Positions 9,345 through 19,623 of a stretch of 44,693 nt of DNA are shown here, piece after piece. The position numbers were made by a program, and so were the translations under genes. Position 1 is the stretch's first letter, and every line of letters starts with the position of its first letter. This DNA is from Janthinobacterium sp. GW456P (GTDB lineage: Bacteria; Pseudomonadota; Gammaproteobacteria; Burkholderiales; Burkholderiaceae_D): NCBI RefSeq assembly GCF_002127655.1, contig NZ_NEHB01000043.1:1-44693 (forward strand). Direction: 5' to 3'. The notes under the pieces were generated by a model. The model was given only the letters and a program-made list of their open reading frames with translations, did not search any database and was not told the origin of the DNA.

Positions 9345-11366
9345 ATGATCAATACCGCAGCCCTGTTCAGCACCGCCTTTTTGCCCGGCCAGGCCGGCTT
9401 CGACACCGAAACGATCACGGGCCTGGCCGAATGGCGGCTGGACGTCCCTACGCTGTTCAAGCTGCTCATCGGCGCCGGCACGCAAGCCGTCGCCTGGCCC
9501 ATCTACGGCGATGGCGAAGACTGCCCCTGCGTGCTGGCCGCGCCGATGGCGCAGGCGCAAGCGAGCTGGCAAGCGTTGTCCGCGCTGATGGACCGGCCGC
9601 GCGACGCGGCCGCCATCGTCGCGCGCAGCGCCATCAGCGCCTTGCTGGCCAGCGGCCGGCCGTGGCTGATCCTCGATTGCGTGCAGCTGATCGCGCACGA
9701 TATCGGCACGCCGGAGTACGCGGCCGCGCTCGAGGCCCTGCGCGCCGAGGCGCAAGCTCTGCACCTTGCCCTGCTGCGCGGCGACCGGGAAGCGCTGGCG
9801 CCGCTGCTGGCCGCCGGTTCCGCCTCGCCCGCCACCGGCTACTGGTCGGCCACGGCAGACGCGCAGCTGGCCGATGTCGAGGAACTCGACGCGGAAGATC
9901 TCCCCTTCCTGCAAGGCCTGGAAGTGATGGGATGGGAGGAGGACGCGCTGTGCTATGCAGTCAGCGCCGCCGCTGAACCGGACGTCACCGGTCTGGTCAC
10001 GCCCTATGGCCGCTGGATCGTGCCGCTGTCGCAGCGCTATGTCGACCTGGGCACCTGCTACGCGGACGATGGCTGGATCACCTTTGCCACGGCGGACGCC
10101 CCCGATGCACACGGCGTGCTGGACCTCAACGGCACGGTGGTGCTCCCGCCGCTCCCCGGCGCCCTGTACGTAATCAGCCCCCATCTGCTACAGAGAATCG
10201 CGCCTGACGGCGTCAGCAGCCTGCTGCGCCTGCCCGATGGCGCGCTGCTCATCGACAGGGTGGACAATATGTGCCAGCGCGACGATGGTTTGATCGATAT
10301 AGAACGCCAGACAGACCAGACAAACGATGACGACAAGCGCAATGTGCACGGCGTGGTCGACAAGATGGGCAAGGTGGTGGTGCCGCCGGCCTACAGCTCC
10401 GTGCAGGATTTCGGCACGAAGAAAAAAATCGCCGTCGTCAGCCAGCGCATCGCCGGGCGCTTCCTGTTTGGCCTGGTCAATAGCCAGGGCGAGCTGCTGG
10501 CGCCCTGCCAGTACGAAGCCATCGACTGCGCCACCACATCGTCGCCGCCCAAGCTGCGCAAGAATCTGATTTTCGCCATCGATGCGCAGGGTCTCGCGTG
10601 CATGCTGACGCTCGAGGGAAAACAGGCTTTCACGCCGCTGTATCCGCCCGCCCATCATCTGCGCGGCGTGGCCGTGCAAAGCGATTTGTTATATGTGATC
10701 AACGATGGCATGGCCTGGAGCATGGATTTCACGGGCCAGCTGCTCGAGCAGTTCGACACGGTGGAGAACTTCAAGGCGGCCATCACGGCGCAACTGAGCG
10801 AATCCATCGGCCTGGGCAAGAAAAAGCCCGCCAGGCGCCGCAGCTTTACGCCGGCGCAGATCCTGGCACAGGCCGACCGCGACCAGTTGCGCAGCCTGGC
10901 CGCGCTGCTATTGCTGGGCGATGCGGCGCTGGCCGCACGCTGCGTGGACATCACCCTGGAGGAACTGGCGGAAGACGACCCGGAAGAAGAATACGAAGGC
11001 GACACGCCCGAAGCGGCCTGTTTCTTCCTGCTGTGGTCCACGGCCGCCGATGCGCTGGGCCACGGCACCACCCTGGACTGGAAATCCGTCGATGAAGTGC
11101 CGCGCATAGTCCAGCATATCGGCCTGCCTTCGCTGCAGGACTTCCGCTGGGCGCAGCGCGAAGACGGCGACGCCATGGCCGAAGGCCTGGCCGCCATGGC
11201 CGAAGGCCTGGCCGCCATCGCCGCCCACCTGGCGCCGCATCAGCTGCGCCTGGTGAACCTGCACGGCGGCGAGGACACGTATTACCTGGGCGTCGTGCGC
11301 GCGCAGGATGCGGCCGCGTTCACTGGCGCCGCACGGCTGGCAGCGTTCAGGCCCGTCGTGTACTAG
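9345..11366 (+). CDS. WG-repeat-containing protein
   Basis: This is a 673-residue protein without signal peptide or membrane segments. The middle holds degenerate WG/KWG repeats, each of the form G-hydrophobic-x-x-x-G-x-x-V-x-P. Examples are GLVTPYGRWIVPL, GVLDLNGTVVLPPL, GVVDKMGKVVVPPAYSSV and FGLVNSQGELLAPCQYEAI. Such repeats form beta-rich binding scaffolds of unknown role. The first 200 residues and the acidic C-terminal third (LEELAEDDPEEEYEG) are not recognised. It lies 31 bp behind the PoNi-like gene in the same direction, so it may act with it. An in-frame 21 bp tandem duplication near the C-terminus is noted separately. Confidence 0.75.
   Translation: MINTAALFSTAFLPGQAGFDTETITGLAEWRLDVPTLFKLLIGAGTQAVAWPIYGDGEDCPCVLAAPMAQAQASWQALSALMDRPRDAAAIVARSAISALLASGRPWLILDCVQLIAHDIGTPEYAAALEALRAEAQALHLALLRGDREALAPLLAAGSASPATGYWSATADAQLADVEELDAEDLPFLQGLEVMGWEEDALCYAVSAAAEPDVTGLVTPYGRWIVPLSQRYVDLGTCYADDGWITFATADAPDAHGVLDLNGTVVLPPLPGALYVISPHLLQRIAPDGVSSLLRLPDGALLIDRVDNMCQRDDGLIDIERQTDQTNDDDKRNVHGVVDKMGKVVVPPAYSSVQDFGTKKKIAVVSQRIAGRFLFGLVNSQGELLAPCQYEAIDCATTSSPPKLRKNLIFAIDAQGLACMLTLEGKQAFTPLYPPAHHLRGVAVQSDLLYVINDGMAWSMDFTGQLLEQFDTVENFKAAITAQLSESIGLGKKKPARRRSFTPAQILAQADRDQLRSLAALLLLGDAALAARCVDITLEELAEDDPEEEYEGDTPEAACFFLLWSTAADALGHGTTLDWKSVDEVPRIVQHIGLPSLQDFRWAQREDGDAMAEGLAAMAEGLAAIAAHLAPHQLRLVNLHGGEDTYYLGVVRAQDAAAFTGAARLAAFRPVVY
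11172..11213 (+). repeat. In-frame 21 bp tandem duplication within the WG-repeat gene
   Basis: Two identical 21 bp units (11172-11192 and 11193-11213) encode AMAEGLA twice, extending one predicted helix by two turns. The identity at DNA level suggests a recent slippage event. Confidence 0.9.
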
Positions 11367-11376
11367 GGCGAGCCGT

Positions 11377-12009
11377 CTACTTGCGTTTTACCTGCGTGTC
11401 GAGCAGCCTTTTTGAGATGGTATCCAGCTCGCCCTGGCGCGAACAGCGCCGCAGCATCGCCGCGCTGGAGCTGGCCTGGCGGCCATATTCCTCGCGCAGC
11501 TGGCCGGCGATGCGCTCAAACGGAAACGCCGTGCCAGCGCCGAGCGCCAACTGCGTCGGCCCGACGGCCAGGCATTCCGCATCCCGCACCACGACCGCAT
11601 CGTAGCTGTCGCTGTCGGCCGGTCCAGTTGCCGTCACGTCCTGCACGGCATGGATGCCGCATTCGCGATAAAAGGAAAACAGGGCATAGGCCCGGTCGCG
11701 ACCGGGAATGGTGCGCTCATTGGCGAGAATGGCGGGAACATCCTTGATGCGCACGGCCAGAAAAGAAAAGTCGTCCACGTCATAGACGAGCACAATGCCC
11801 ACCCTACCCCCCTTGGGCAGGTCGCAGCTGAGTTTGTATTTTTCCAGCGCATAGGCATCAAGCAAGGCATGCAAGCCGCCTTTGAGGGCGGCTTGCCTGG
11901 CCGTCGGCAGGCGCGTCTGCAAATGCTCGCCATAGCTTTGCGCCAGCAGCGGCGCGGGGCCGGCCGCCAGGCACAGGACGAGGAGACTACACAGTGGTCG
12001 GGTGATCAT
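11377..12009 (-). CDS. Secreted hypothetical protein
   Basis: This 210-residue protein is not recognised. The first 25 residues form a signal peptide (basic start MITRP, hydrophobic CSLLVLCLAAG, AQ-type cleavage near LLAQ), so it is probably periplasmic. The mature part has four cysteines, LSCDLP, YRECGIH, DAECLAV and RRCSRQG, which may form two disulfides. The start at 12009 is chosen because GGGAGGG lies just upstream; the frame could extend to 12036. It begins 14 bp after the upstream membrane-protein gene ends, so the two are probably one operon with a linked envelope function. Confidence 0.65.
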   Translation of the reverse strand: MITRPLCSLLVLCLAAGPAPLLAQSYGEHLQTRLPTARQAALKGGLHALLDAYALEKYKLSCDLPKGGRVGIVLVYDVDDFSFLAVRIKDVPAILANERTIPGRDRAYALFSFYRECGIHAVQDVTATGPADSDSYDAVVVRDAECLAVGPTQLALGAGTAFPFERIAGQLREEYGRQASSSAAMLRRCSRQGELDTISKRLLDTQVKRK

Positions 12010-12023
12010 CAGGCCCTCCCGGT

Positions 12024-12584
12024 TCATCCTGCGCATTTGCGTGGATCAAACGGACCCAGCACGATGGGAGCGATTTCGATGGAACGGGCGGCGTCAAGCC
12101 GCCGGATCTTCACCTCCGGCCCTGCGGGCAGGGAAACAAAGGTGCCAGGCGCCTCGTCGAGCTTGATGTTGCGATAGCCGGCGCAAGCGCGCGACAGGTC
12201 CAAGAAGATACGCGGGAACTCCAGCTGATCGCCATGGCGCCCCACGATGACCTTGAATTCGTAGCTGCCATCGGCTTCGATGGTCAGCATCTGCGGTACG
12301 CTCTTGATGGTCATGAAGTTGGCGATGTTCGGCACCTGGCTTGCCTGCACATTGCCACGCACGGTCCAGACTTCCACGTCGCGGCCCTTGAGCTGGCCCT
12401 GGATGGCAGCCCACAGCATGAAAAACACCAGCACGTAGGCGGCAAAGGCACCGCTGAATTTCCATTGCCAGCCGGCAAATGCACCGCCGCCGCCACCTGT
12501 GCTATCGAGAAACTTGAACAAGATCACGGCCGGTATCATCGGCAAGAATATGAGTACGCAACTTTGCAGCAGCAGATCATTCAT
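12024..12584 (-). CDS. Hypothetical membrane-anchored protein
   Basis: This 186-residue protein is not recognised. Two hydrophobic segments are visible, about residues 4-24 (LLLQSCVLIFLPMIPAVILF) and 45-62 (FAAYVLVFFMLWAAIQG). A soluble C-terminal region of about 120 residues follows, predicted to lie outside the cytoplasm if both are transmembrane or in the cytoplasm otherwise. That region has VEVWTVRGNVQ and IEADGSYEFKVIV, which look like a carboxypeptidase-regulatory or immunoglobulin-like beta fold, but this is only an impression. The start at 12584 (MNDLLLQ) is preferred because it begins just before the first segment and has GGATGG upstream. It is followed closely by the secreted-protein gene. 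Confidence 0.6.
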   Translation of the reverse strand: MNDLLLQSCVLIFLPMIPAVILFKFLDSTGGGGGAFAGWQWKFSGAFAAYVLVFFMLWAAIQGQLKGRDVEVWTVRGNVQASQVPNIANFMTIKSVPQMLTIEADGSYEFKVIVGRHGDQLEFPRIFLDLSRACAGYRNIKLDEAPGTFVSLPAGPEVKIRRLDAARSIEIAPIVLGPFDPRKCAG

Positions 12585-12717
12585 CACATGGCCCATCCAT
12601 CGGCACGAAGACGGCATTCGTCTTTTCACATGATGGCACCGTGCGCCGCTTTCGCCTTAATCCGGATCAAACATGCATGCCTCAATCAGTGACAGTGCCA
12701 TGTTTACCGGCATCTGC

Positions 12718-14100
12718 TTACTGGCACCTGACCTCGCCGAAATGCTGCGCCAGGCTCAGGCCCAGTCCCTGCTCCACGGCGTTTTCCACCTGCGCGGCCA
12801 GCGCGGCCGCCTCTTCCGCCGCCTGGATATCGCGCTCGTTGGTGGAGCCGGCCGGGTAGCCGGAATTGACGCGCATGCCGCCGAAGACGAACAGGCGGTA
12901 GACATCGGCCAGGCTGATGCGGTTGACGTTGCCCAGCAAGACCCAGTGGTCGGAACTGTCGGCCACGCGCTTGCCCCACTGCACCCGCACGGCGCCATCC
13001 ACGTTCACACGTCCCACCCAGCCCTGCTGCACCATCTTGTCGAGCAGGGTTTCCATCTCTTCGAAGCCCAGGCGCGTGCTGCGGCGGATTTCGGCCGCGC
13101 CCACCAGGGCGGAATCGGCGCAGTGGCAGGCCTGGTGCAGCACTTTCAGGATGGCGACCGCGTCGACGAATTCGCTGCCCGGTGCCGCTTCATACCACCA
13201 GCGCTCGTATTTCACGACGGGCAAGGCGGCCACCAGCAAGGCGCCCACCAGGGTGATCATCCAGCTTAGGTATATCCACACGAGGAACAGCGGCAAGGCG
13301 GCCAGCGCGCCGTAGATACGCGAATACGTGGGGAACTCCTGGATGAATTCGCCGAAGCCGCGCTTGGCCACCTCGAACGCCAGCGCCGCCAGCAAGCCGC
13401 CCCAGGCCGCGTCGCGCCAGTCCACGTCGCGGTTCGGCACGGCGATGTAGAGCAAGGTAAACGCCAGCATGGTCAGGCCGATCGACACCAGCGTGTAAAA
13501 CACGGCGCCGATGAAAGGCACGGCGCCCACCACGCCGCTGGTGGCCATGAAGAGGCGCGAGGTTACCGTCAGCGACACGCCCACCAGCAGCGGACCCAGG
13601 GTGACGATGGCCCAGTAGACGAGCAAACGCTTGGTCCAGCGGCGCTCCTGGCGCACGCGCCAGATGCGGTTGAAGACGCGCTCGATCAAGCCCATCATGC
13701 CCACCGAGGTGACGATCAGGGCGCCCGCGCCGATGGCCGACAATCGCGTCGCCTTCGAGGCAAACGTCGTCAGGTAGTCGAGGATGGTGTTCGATATCCC
13801 CTTGGGCATCACGCTTTGCACGAAATAGTCTTCCAGCGCGTGGCGGAAGGTATTAAACAGGGGGAACGTGGTGAAGATCGCCAGGGCCAGCGTGAGCAGC
13901 GGCACCAGCGCGAACACGGTGGCGAAGGTCAGGCTGCCGGCCACTTGCGGCAGGCTTTCCTCGCGCACGCGCCGGCGCGCGAACTGCAGCAGGTCGCGCG
14001 TTTCGGACCACGTCAGGCCGCGCACGGTATCGAGGCCGAGGCCAAGGGCGCGCCACAGGTATTGGAAGAACGGGAATATATATTTTGAAAACATGTGCAA
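12718..14100 (-). CDS. YihY-family inner-membrane protein
   Basis: This 460-residue integral membrane protein belongs to the YihY/virulence factor BrkB family, once misnamed ribonuclease BN. The region about 35-310 carries the family pattern: the GSLTFATVFALVPLLTLALA segment, the VMPKGIS loop, the GMMGLIERVFNRIWRVRQ stretch and YSRIYGALAALPLFLVWIYLSW, with about six transmembrane helices. Beyond residue 310 is a cytoplasmic tail of about 150 residues. It includes a winged-helix-like part (RLGFEEMETLLDKMVQQGWV), as in longer members from betaproteobacteria. The transport or other function is unproven. The ATG at 14094 is an alternative start. The gene is divergent from wrbA across 58 bp. Confidence 0.9.
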   Translation of the reverse strand: MHMFSKYIFPFFQYLWRALGLGLDTVRGLTWSETRDLLQFARRRVREESLPQVAGSLTFATVFALVPLLTLALAIFTTFPLFNTFRHALEDYFVQSVMPKGISNTILDYLTTFASKATRLSAIGAGALIVTSVGMMGLIERVFNRIWRVRQERRWTKRLLVYWAIVTLGPLLVGVSLTVTSRLFMATSGVVGAVPFIGAVFYTLVSIGLTMLAFTLLYIAVPNRDVDWRDAAWGGLLAALAFEVAKRGFGEFIQEFPTYSRIYGALAALPLFLVWIYLSWMITLVGALLVAALPVVKYERWWYEAAPGSEFVDAVAILKVLHQACHCADSALVGAAEIRRSTRLGFEEMETLLDKMVQQGWVGRVNVDGAVRVQWGKRVADSSDHWVLLGNVNRISLADVYRLFVFGGMRVNSGYPAGSTNERDIQAAEEAAALAAQVENAVEQGLGLSLAQHFGEVRCQ

Positions 14101-14119
14101 AATCAGAACGGCGCCATGA

Positions 14120-15176
<1,057 letters not shown>

Positions 15177-15180
<4 letters not shown>

Positions 15181-16619
15181 TCGAACAGCCAGTGCATGAC
15201 CAAGCCGACTTCCTCGCCGCCTGCCGCGACCTGCTGGGCGACACCTACGTCCTCACCCGCGATGCCGATACGGCGCCCTTCCTCACCGACTGGCGCGACC
15301 GGTTTACGGGCAAGGCCCTGGCCGTGCTGCGCCCCGCCACCGTGGAACAAGTGGCCGCAATCCTGCGCGCCTGCGCGCAATGGCAGGTGCCCGTCGTGCC
15401 GCAGGGCGGCAATACGGGCCTGGTGCTGGGCAGCATCCCCGACGCCGCCGGCACGGCCGTCGTGCTGTCGCTGGCGCGCCTGAACGGCATCCGCGCGCTC
15501 GACCCCGTCAACCGCACCATCACCGTCGATGCGGGCTGCATTTTGCAGACCATCCAGGAAGCGGCCAGCGCCGCCGGCTGCCTGTTTCCCCTGTCGCTGG
15601 CGGCCGAAGGCAGTTGCACCATCGGCGGCAACCTGGCGACGAATGCGGGCGGCACGGCCGTGCTGCGCTACGGGAACACGCGCGAGCTGTGCCTGGGCCT
15701 GGAAGTGGTCACGCCGCAGGGCGAGATCTGGAGCGGCTTGCGCGGCCTGCGCAAGGACAATACCGGCTACGATTTGCGCGACCTGTACATCGGCGCCGAA
15801 GGCACCCTGGGGGTCATTACCGGCGCGGTCATGAAACTGTATCCGCAGCCGAAAGCCTGCATCACGGCGCTGGCCGCCATGCCCTCTCCCGCCCACGCCC
15901 TGCGCTTGTTAAGCCTGATGCAGGACCATTGCGGCGCCAGCCTGACGGGGTTTGAACTGATGTCGCGGTATTGCCTGCAACTGGTGGCCGAGCAGTTTCC
16001 CCAGCTGCCGCGTCCTTTCGCCGGGCCGCACGGCCAGTCGCATGGGCAATATGTGCTGCTCGAATTATCGAGCAGCCAGTCCGAGGCGCACGCCGTGGAA
16101 TTGCTCGAGGCGAGCATCGGCGCGGCCCTGGAAGACGAGTTGATCGAAGACGCCGTCGTCGCCAGTTCCGTGGCGCAGTCCGAAGGCCTGTGGCAGCTGC
16201 GCGAGCATATTCCGCTGGCGCAGGCGCAGGCGGGCAAGAACATCAAACACGATATCTCGCTGCCCATTTCCCGCATCGCCGATTTTATCGGCGTCACGGA
16301 TGCGGCCCTTGAGTCAGCCTTCCCCGGCTGCCAGCTCGTGTGCTTCGGCCACCTGGGCGACGGCAACCTCCATTACAACGTGGCGCCGCCAGCCGGCATG
16401 ACGGATGGCGACTTCCTCGCCAACCAGGACGCCATCAACCGCATCGTGCACGACCAAGTGCACGCTTTCGGTGGTTCCATCTCGGCCGAACACGGCATCG
16501 GCGCGCTGAAGAAGGATGACCTGGCGCGTTATAAATCGCCGCTGGAACTGCAGCTGATGCGCGCCGTCAAACAGGCGCTGGACCCGCAGAACATCATGAA
16601 TCCGGGGAAAATCCTGTGA
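15177..16619 (+). CDS. FAD-linked D-2-hydroxyacid dehydrogenase
   Basis: This 480-residue flavoprotein has an FAD_binding_4 domain (about 30-220, PQGGNTGLV, then SLAAEGSCTIGGNLATNAGG and GAEGTLGVITGA). An FAD-oxidase_C domain follows (about 225-478), with the metal-binding HLGDGNLHYN and SAEHGIG motifs. This layout is that of D-2-hydroxyglutarate and D-lactate dehydrogenases and the GlcD subunit of glycolate oxidase. With no GlcE/GlcF subunits beside it, a stand-alone D-2-hydroxyglutarate-type dehydrogenase is the best guess. In many betaproteobacteria D-2-hydroxyglutarate comes from the SerA side reaction. It shares overlapping start and stop codons with both neighbours. Confidence 0.88.
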
Positions 16620-17044
16620 AGGCGCCGTCCATCCTCCTCTGCGCCATGGCCTTGCTGGCCGGTTCCGCCGGCGCGCAGGACGTCTACAAATGCGTGCAGG
16701 ATGGCCAGACCAGCTATAGCGCCACGCCCTGCACCGGCGGGCAGCTGCAGATCCTGGAAGTTCCCTCGCCTCCGCCCGCCGTCGACAAGGGCGCGGCCAC
16801 GCGTCAGGAACGCGTGGCCAGCCAGATGGAAGCGGCGCGCAAGAAACGTGAAAACCTGGAAGACCAGGCGCGCGAACGGGCCGCCAAACAGAAGGAAATG
16901 CACGAGAAGCATTGTGCCCAGCTACGGCTGGAACAAAAATGGGCGGCGCAGGACGCCGTCGGCGCGGGCGACAAAACCCGCGGTGCGGCGCAACTGAAAG
17001 CGCGGCGCGCCGGCGAGCGCCTGGCCGTCGAATGTCTGAATTGA
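16616..17044 (+). CDS. DUF4124-containing secreted protein
   Basis: This 142-residue protein has a signal peptide (MKAPSILLCAMALLAGSAGAQ) and then the short DUF4124 motif DVYKCVQDGQTSYSATPCTGG. Its two cysteines typically close a small beta hairpin. The rest is a charged, Lys/Arg/Glu-rich helix, probably a coiled coil (about 60-115), with two more cysteines. It is likely periplasmic. The GTG start at 16616 overlaps the previous stop (GTGA). The family is widespread in beta- and gammaproteobacteria and has no known function. Confidence 0.85.
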   Translation: MKAPSILLCAMALLAGSAGAQDVYKCVQDGQTSYSATPCTGGQLQILEVPSPPPAVDKGAATRQERVASQMEAARKKRENLEDQARERAAKQKEMHEKHCAQLRLEQKWAAQDAVGAGDKTRGAAQLKARRAGERLAVECLN

Positions 17045-19623
17045 GTGCGCCGGCAGCACATCCCGCGGGCATGCGCCTGCTGTCGCGCTGGCTGCTGCTG
17101 GGCGAATGGCGCGCGCATCCCGTGCGCGCCTTCGTCGCCATCCTGGCCATCGCCATCGGCGTGTCGCTGGGCTTTGCCATCCACCTGATCAACGCGGCTG
17201 CCTTCAATGAATTTTCCACGGCCGTCAAAAGCCTGTCCGGCCAGGCCGACGTGCAGGTGGCCGGACGCGAAGCGCTGTTCGACGAAGCCGTCTACCCGTG
17301 GCTGGCGCAGCGCGAGGGCGTGGCCGTGGCGTCGCCCGTGCTGGAATTGCAGGCCGGCGTGAGCGGCAAGAATGACGGCGGCCCGCTGCACATCCTGGCG
17401 CTCGACGTCTTCCGCGCCGGCTTCATCTCGCCCGACCTGATCGGCGCGCCGGCCGAGGGCCAGCCTTTCGACACCCTGGCCGACAATGCCGTCTTTCTAT
17501 CGCCGGCCGCCTTGCGCTGGCTCAAGGTAGCCCAAGGCGACAGCATCGCGCTGCAATCGGGCACGGGCAGCGTCTCGCTGCGCGTGGCCGGCTCGCTGCA
17601 GCGGGCACGCGCAGGCCAGCGCATCGCCGTCATGGATATCGGCGCGGCGCAATGGCGCTTCAACAAGCTGGGCAAGCTGTCACGCATCGACTTGAAACTG
17701 CGCCAGGGCGTCAACCGCGACGCCTTCCAGGCGGACCTCGCGCGCACGCTCGAAGCACGGTACCCGGGGCGTTTCCAGGTGGGCCAGCCGAATGACGAAA
17801 ACCAGAATAGCCGCAACAATAACCTGAGCCGCGCCTACCGGGTCAACCTGACGGTGCTGGCCCTGGTCGCCTTGTTTACCGGGGCGTTCCTCGTTTTTTC
17901 CACGCAGGCCCTGTCCGTCATCCGCCGCCGCGGCCAGTTCGCGCTGCTGCGCGTGCTGGGCATGGAGCGCCGGCCATTGCTGCGCCAGGTGCTGCTCGAG
18001 GGCGCAAGCCTGGGCGTGGTCGGCGCGGCCCTCGGCATCGCCGGCGGCTACGCCATGGCGGCCGTGGCCCTGCGCTTTTTCGGCGGCGACCTGGGCGCCG
18101 GCTATTTCGCGGGCGTGCAGCCGCAGGTGCAATTCACGCCCGTCGCCGCCTTCGTGTATTTCGCGCTGGGCCTGGGCGTAGCCTTGCTGGGCTGCGCCGC
18201 GCCCGCGCTGGAAGCGGCGCGCGCCGCCCCCGCCATCGCCCTCAAATCGGGCAGCGAGGAAGTCGTGACGACGCGCCTGGCCAAGACCTGGCCCGCGCTG
18301 GCGTGTCTGCTGCTGGCCGGCGCTTTGACGTTGCTGCCGCCCGTATTCGAGCTGCCCCTGTTCGGCTATATCTCCATCGCGCTGCTGCTGATCGGCGCCA
18401 TCGCCCTGATGCCGCAGCTGGCGGCCGTCGTCTTCCGCGCCCTGCAAGCCGCCTGGCTGCGCACGGAGGCGAGCCGGCACGCGCCCGTGCGCAGCCTGAC
18501 CGTGGCCCGCCTGGCGAACGCCTCGGGACAAGCCGGCATCGCGCTCGGTGGCGTGCTGTCGAGCTTTAGCCTGATGGTGGCCATGGCCATCATGGTGTCG
18601 AGCTTCCGCGTCTCCGTCGACGACTGGCTGCTGCAGATCTTGCCGGCCGACGTGTACACGCGCCCGGCGGCCAGCGGCGGCACGGCGGGCCTGAATCCGC
18701 GCGAACAAGCGAGCATCGCCGCCCTGCCCGGCGTGGCGAGGGCCGATTTCCAGCGCCTTCGCTCGCTGTCGCTGGCGCCCGACCGCCCGAATGTCATGCT
18801 GCTGGCGCGCCCCATCAACTTGCAGGACGCGGGCAAGAGCATGGTGCTGGTGGGCGAGACATTCGCCGTGCCGGATGGCGCGAAACCCGTGTGGCTGTCC
18901 GAAGCGGCGGCCGACCTGTACAACGTCAAGCCCGGCCAGCAGATAGCCCTGCCGCTGGCGGGCGGCTTGCACCAGTTCTTCGTCGCCGGCATCTGGCGCG
19001 ACTATGCGCGCTCGTCCGGCGCCATCCAGATGCCGCTCGATGACTACCGCGCGCTGACGGGTGACATGGACGTCAGCGACGCAGCCCTGTGGCTGGCCAA
19101 GGATGCGACGGGCGAGCAGTTGCAGCAGCGCCTGAAAGCCTTGCCTTTCGGCGCCAGCCTGGAAGTGTCGAACCCGTCGGCCATCCGCGCCCTGAGCCTG
19201 CAGATCTTCGACCGCAGCTTCGCCGTCACGTATTTATTGGAAGCCATCGCCATCGTCATCGGCCTGTTCGGCGTGGCCGCCACGTTCTCGGCCCAGACCC
19301 TGGCGCGCGCGCGCGAATTCGGCATGCTGCGCCACGTGGGCGTGACGCGGAGCCAGATCCTGTCCATCCTGGCGCTCGAGGGCGGCGCGCTGACGGCGCT
19401 GGGCATCGCCACCGGTTTTGTCCTGGGCCTGTTGATCAGCTTTGTGCTGGTCTTCATCGTCAACCCGCAATCGTTCCACTGGACCATGCAGCTGCACCTG
19501 CCGTGGCCCCTGATCGCCACCGTGGCCGGCGCCCTGCTGACGGCAGCCGCCCTCACCGCCCTCATCGCGGGGCGCCAGGCGCTGTCCGCTGGCCCCATCC
19601 GCGCCGTCAGGGAGGACTGGTAA
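17032..19623 (+). CDS. FtsX-type ABC transporter permease (ABC3 / AttF-AttG like)
   Basis: This 863-residue inner-membrane protein has the double FtsX layout. A first membrane helix (about 28-50) precedes a periplasmic MacB_PCD-like domain. Three or four helices follow (LTVLALVALFTGAFLVFS to LGVALLGCAAPALEAARA), then a second block with its own periplasmic domain and C-terminal helices ending in LSAGPIRAVREDW. The cytoplasmic RRRGQFALLRVLGM and AREFGMLRHVGVTRSQIL loops are the coupling sites for an ATPase, as in LolCE. No single-domain ABC ATPase gene is adjacent. The AttH-like gene follows with TAATG overlap, suggesting lipoprotein or lipid handling. The start at 17032 overlaps the DUF4124 gene by 13 bp; the ATG at 17071 is possible. 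Confidence 0.88.
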   Translation: MSELSAPAAHPAGMRLLSRWLLLGEWRAHPVRAFVAILAIAIGVSLGFAIHLINAAAFNEFSTAVKSLSGQADVQVAGREALFDEAVYPWLAQREGVAVASPVLELQAGVSGKNDGGPLHILALDVFRAGFISPDLIGAPAEGQPFDTLADNAVFLSPAALRWLKVAQGDSIALQSGTGSVSLRVAGSLQRARAGQRIAVMDIGAAQWRFNKLGKLSRIDLKLRQGVNRDAFQADLARTLEARYPGRFQVGQPNDENQNSRNNNLSRAYRVNLTVLALVALFTGAFLVFSTQALSVIRRRGQFALLRVLGMERRPLLRQVLLEGASLGVVGAALGIAGGYAMAAVALRFFGGDLGAGYFAGVQPQVQFTPVAAFVYFALGLGVALLGCAAPALEAARAAPAIALKSGSEEVVTTRLAKTWPALACLLLAGALTLLPPVFELPLFGYISIALLLIGAIALMPQLAAVVFRALQAAWLRTEASRHAPVRSLTVARLANASGQAGIALGGVLSSFSLMVAMAIMVSSFRVSVDDWLLQILPADVYTRPAASGGTAGLNPREQASIAALPGVARADFQRLRSLSLAPDRPNVMLLARPINLQDAGKSMVLVGETFAVPDGAKPVWLSEAAADLYNVKPGQQIALPLAGGLHQFFVAGIWRDYARSSGAIQMPLDDYRALTGDMDVSDAALWLAKDATGEQLQQRLKALPFGASLEVSNPSAIRALSLQIFDRSFAVTYLLEAIAIVIGLFGVAATFSAQTLARAREFGMLRHVGVTRSQILSILALEGGALTALGIATGFVLGLLISFVLVFIVNPQSFHWTMQLHLPWPLIATVAGALLTAAALTALIAGRQALSAGPIRAVREDW

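Noticed and set aside
7922..11366. A type VI effector toxin beside the PoNi-like gene
   Set aside because: Neither adjacent gene has nuclease or delivery-domain motifs; the WG-repeat protein looks like a scaffold, not a toxin.
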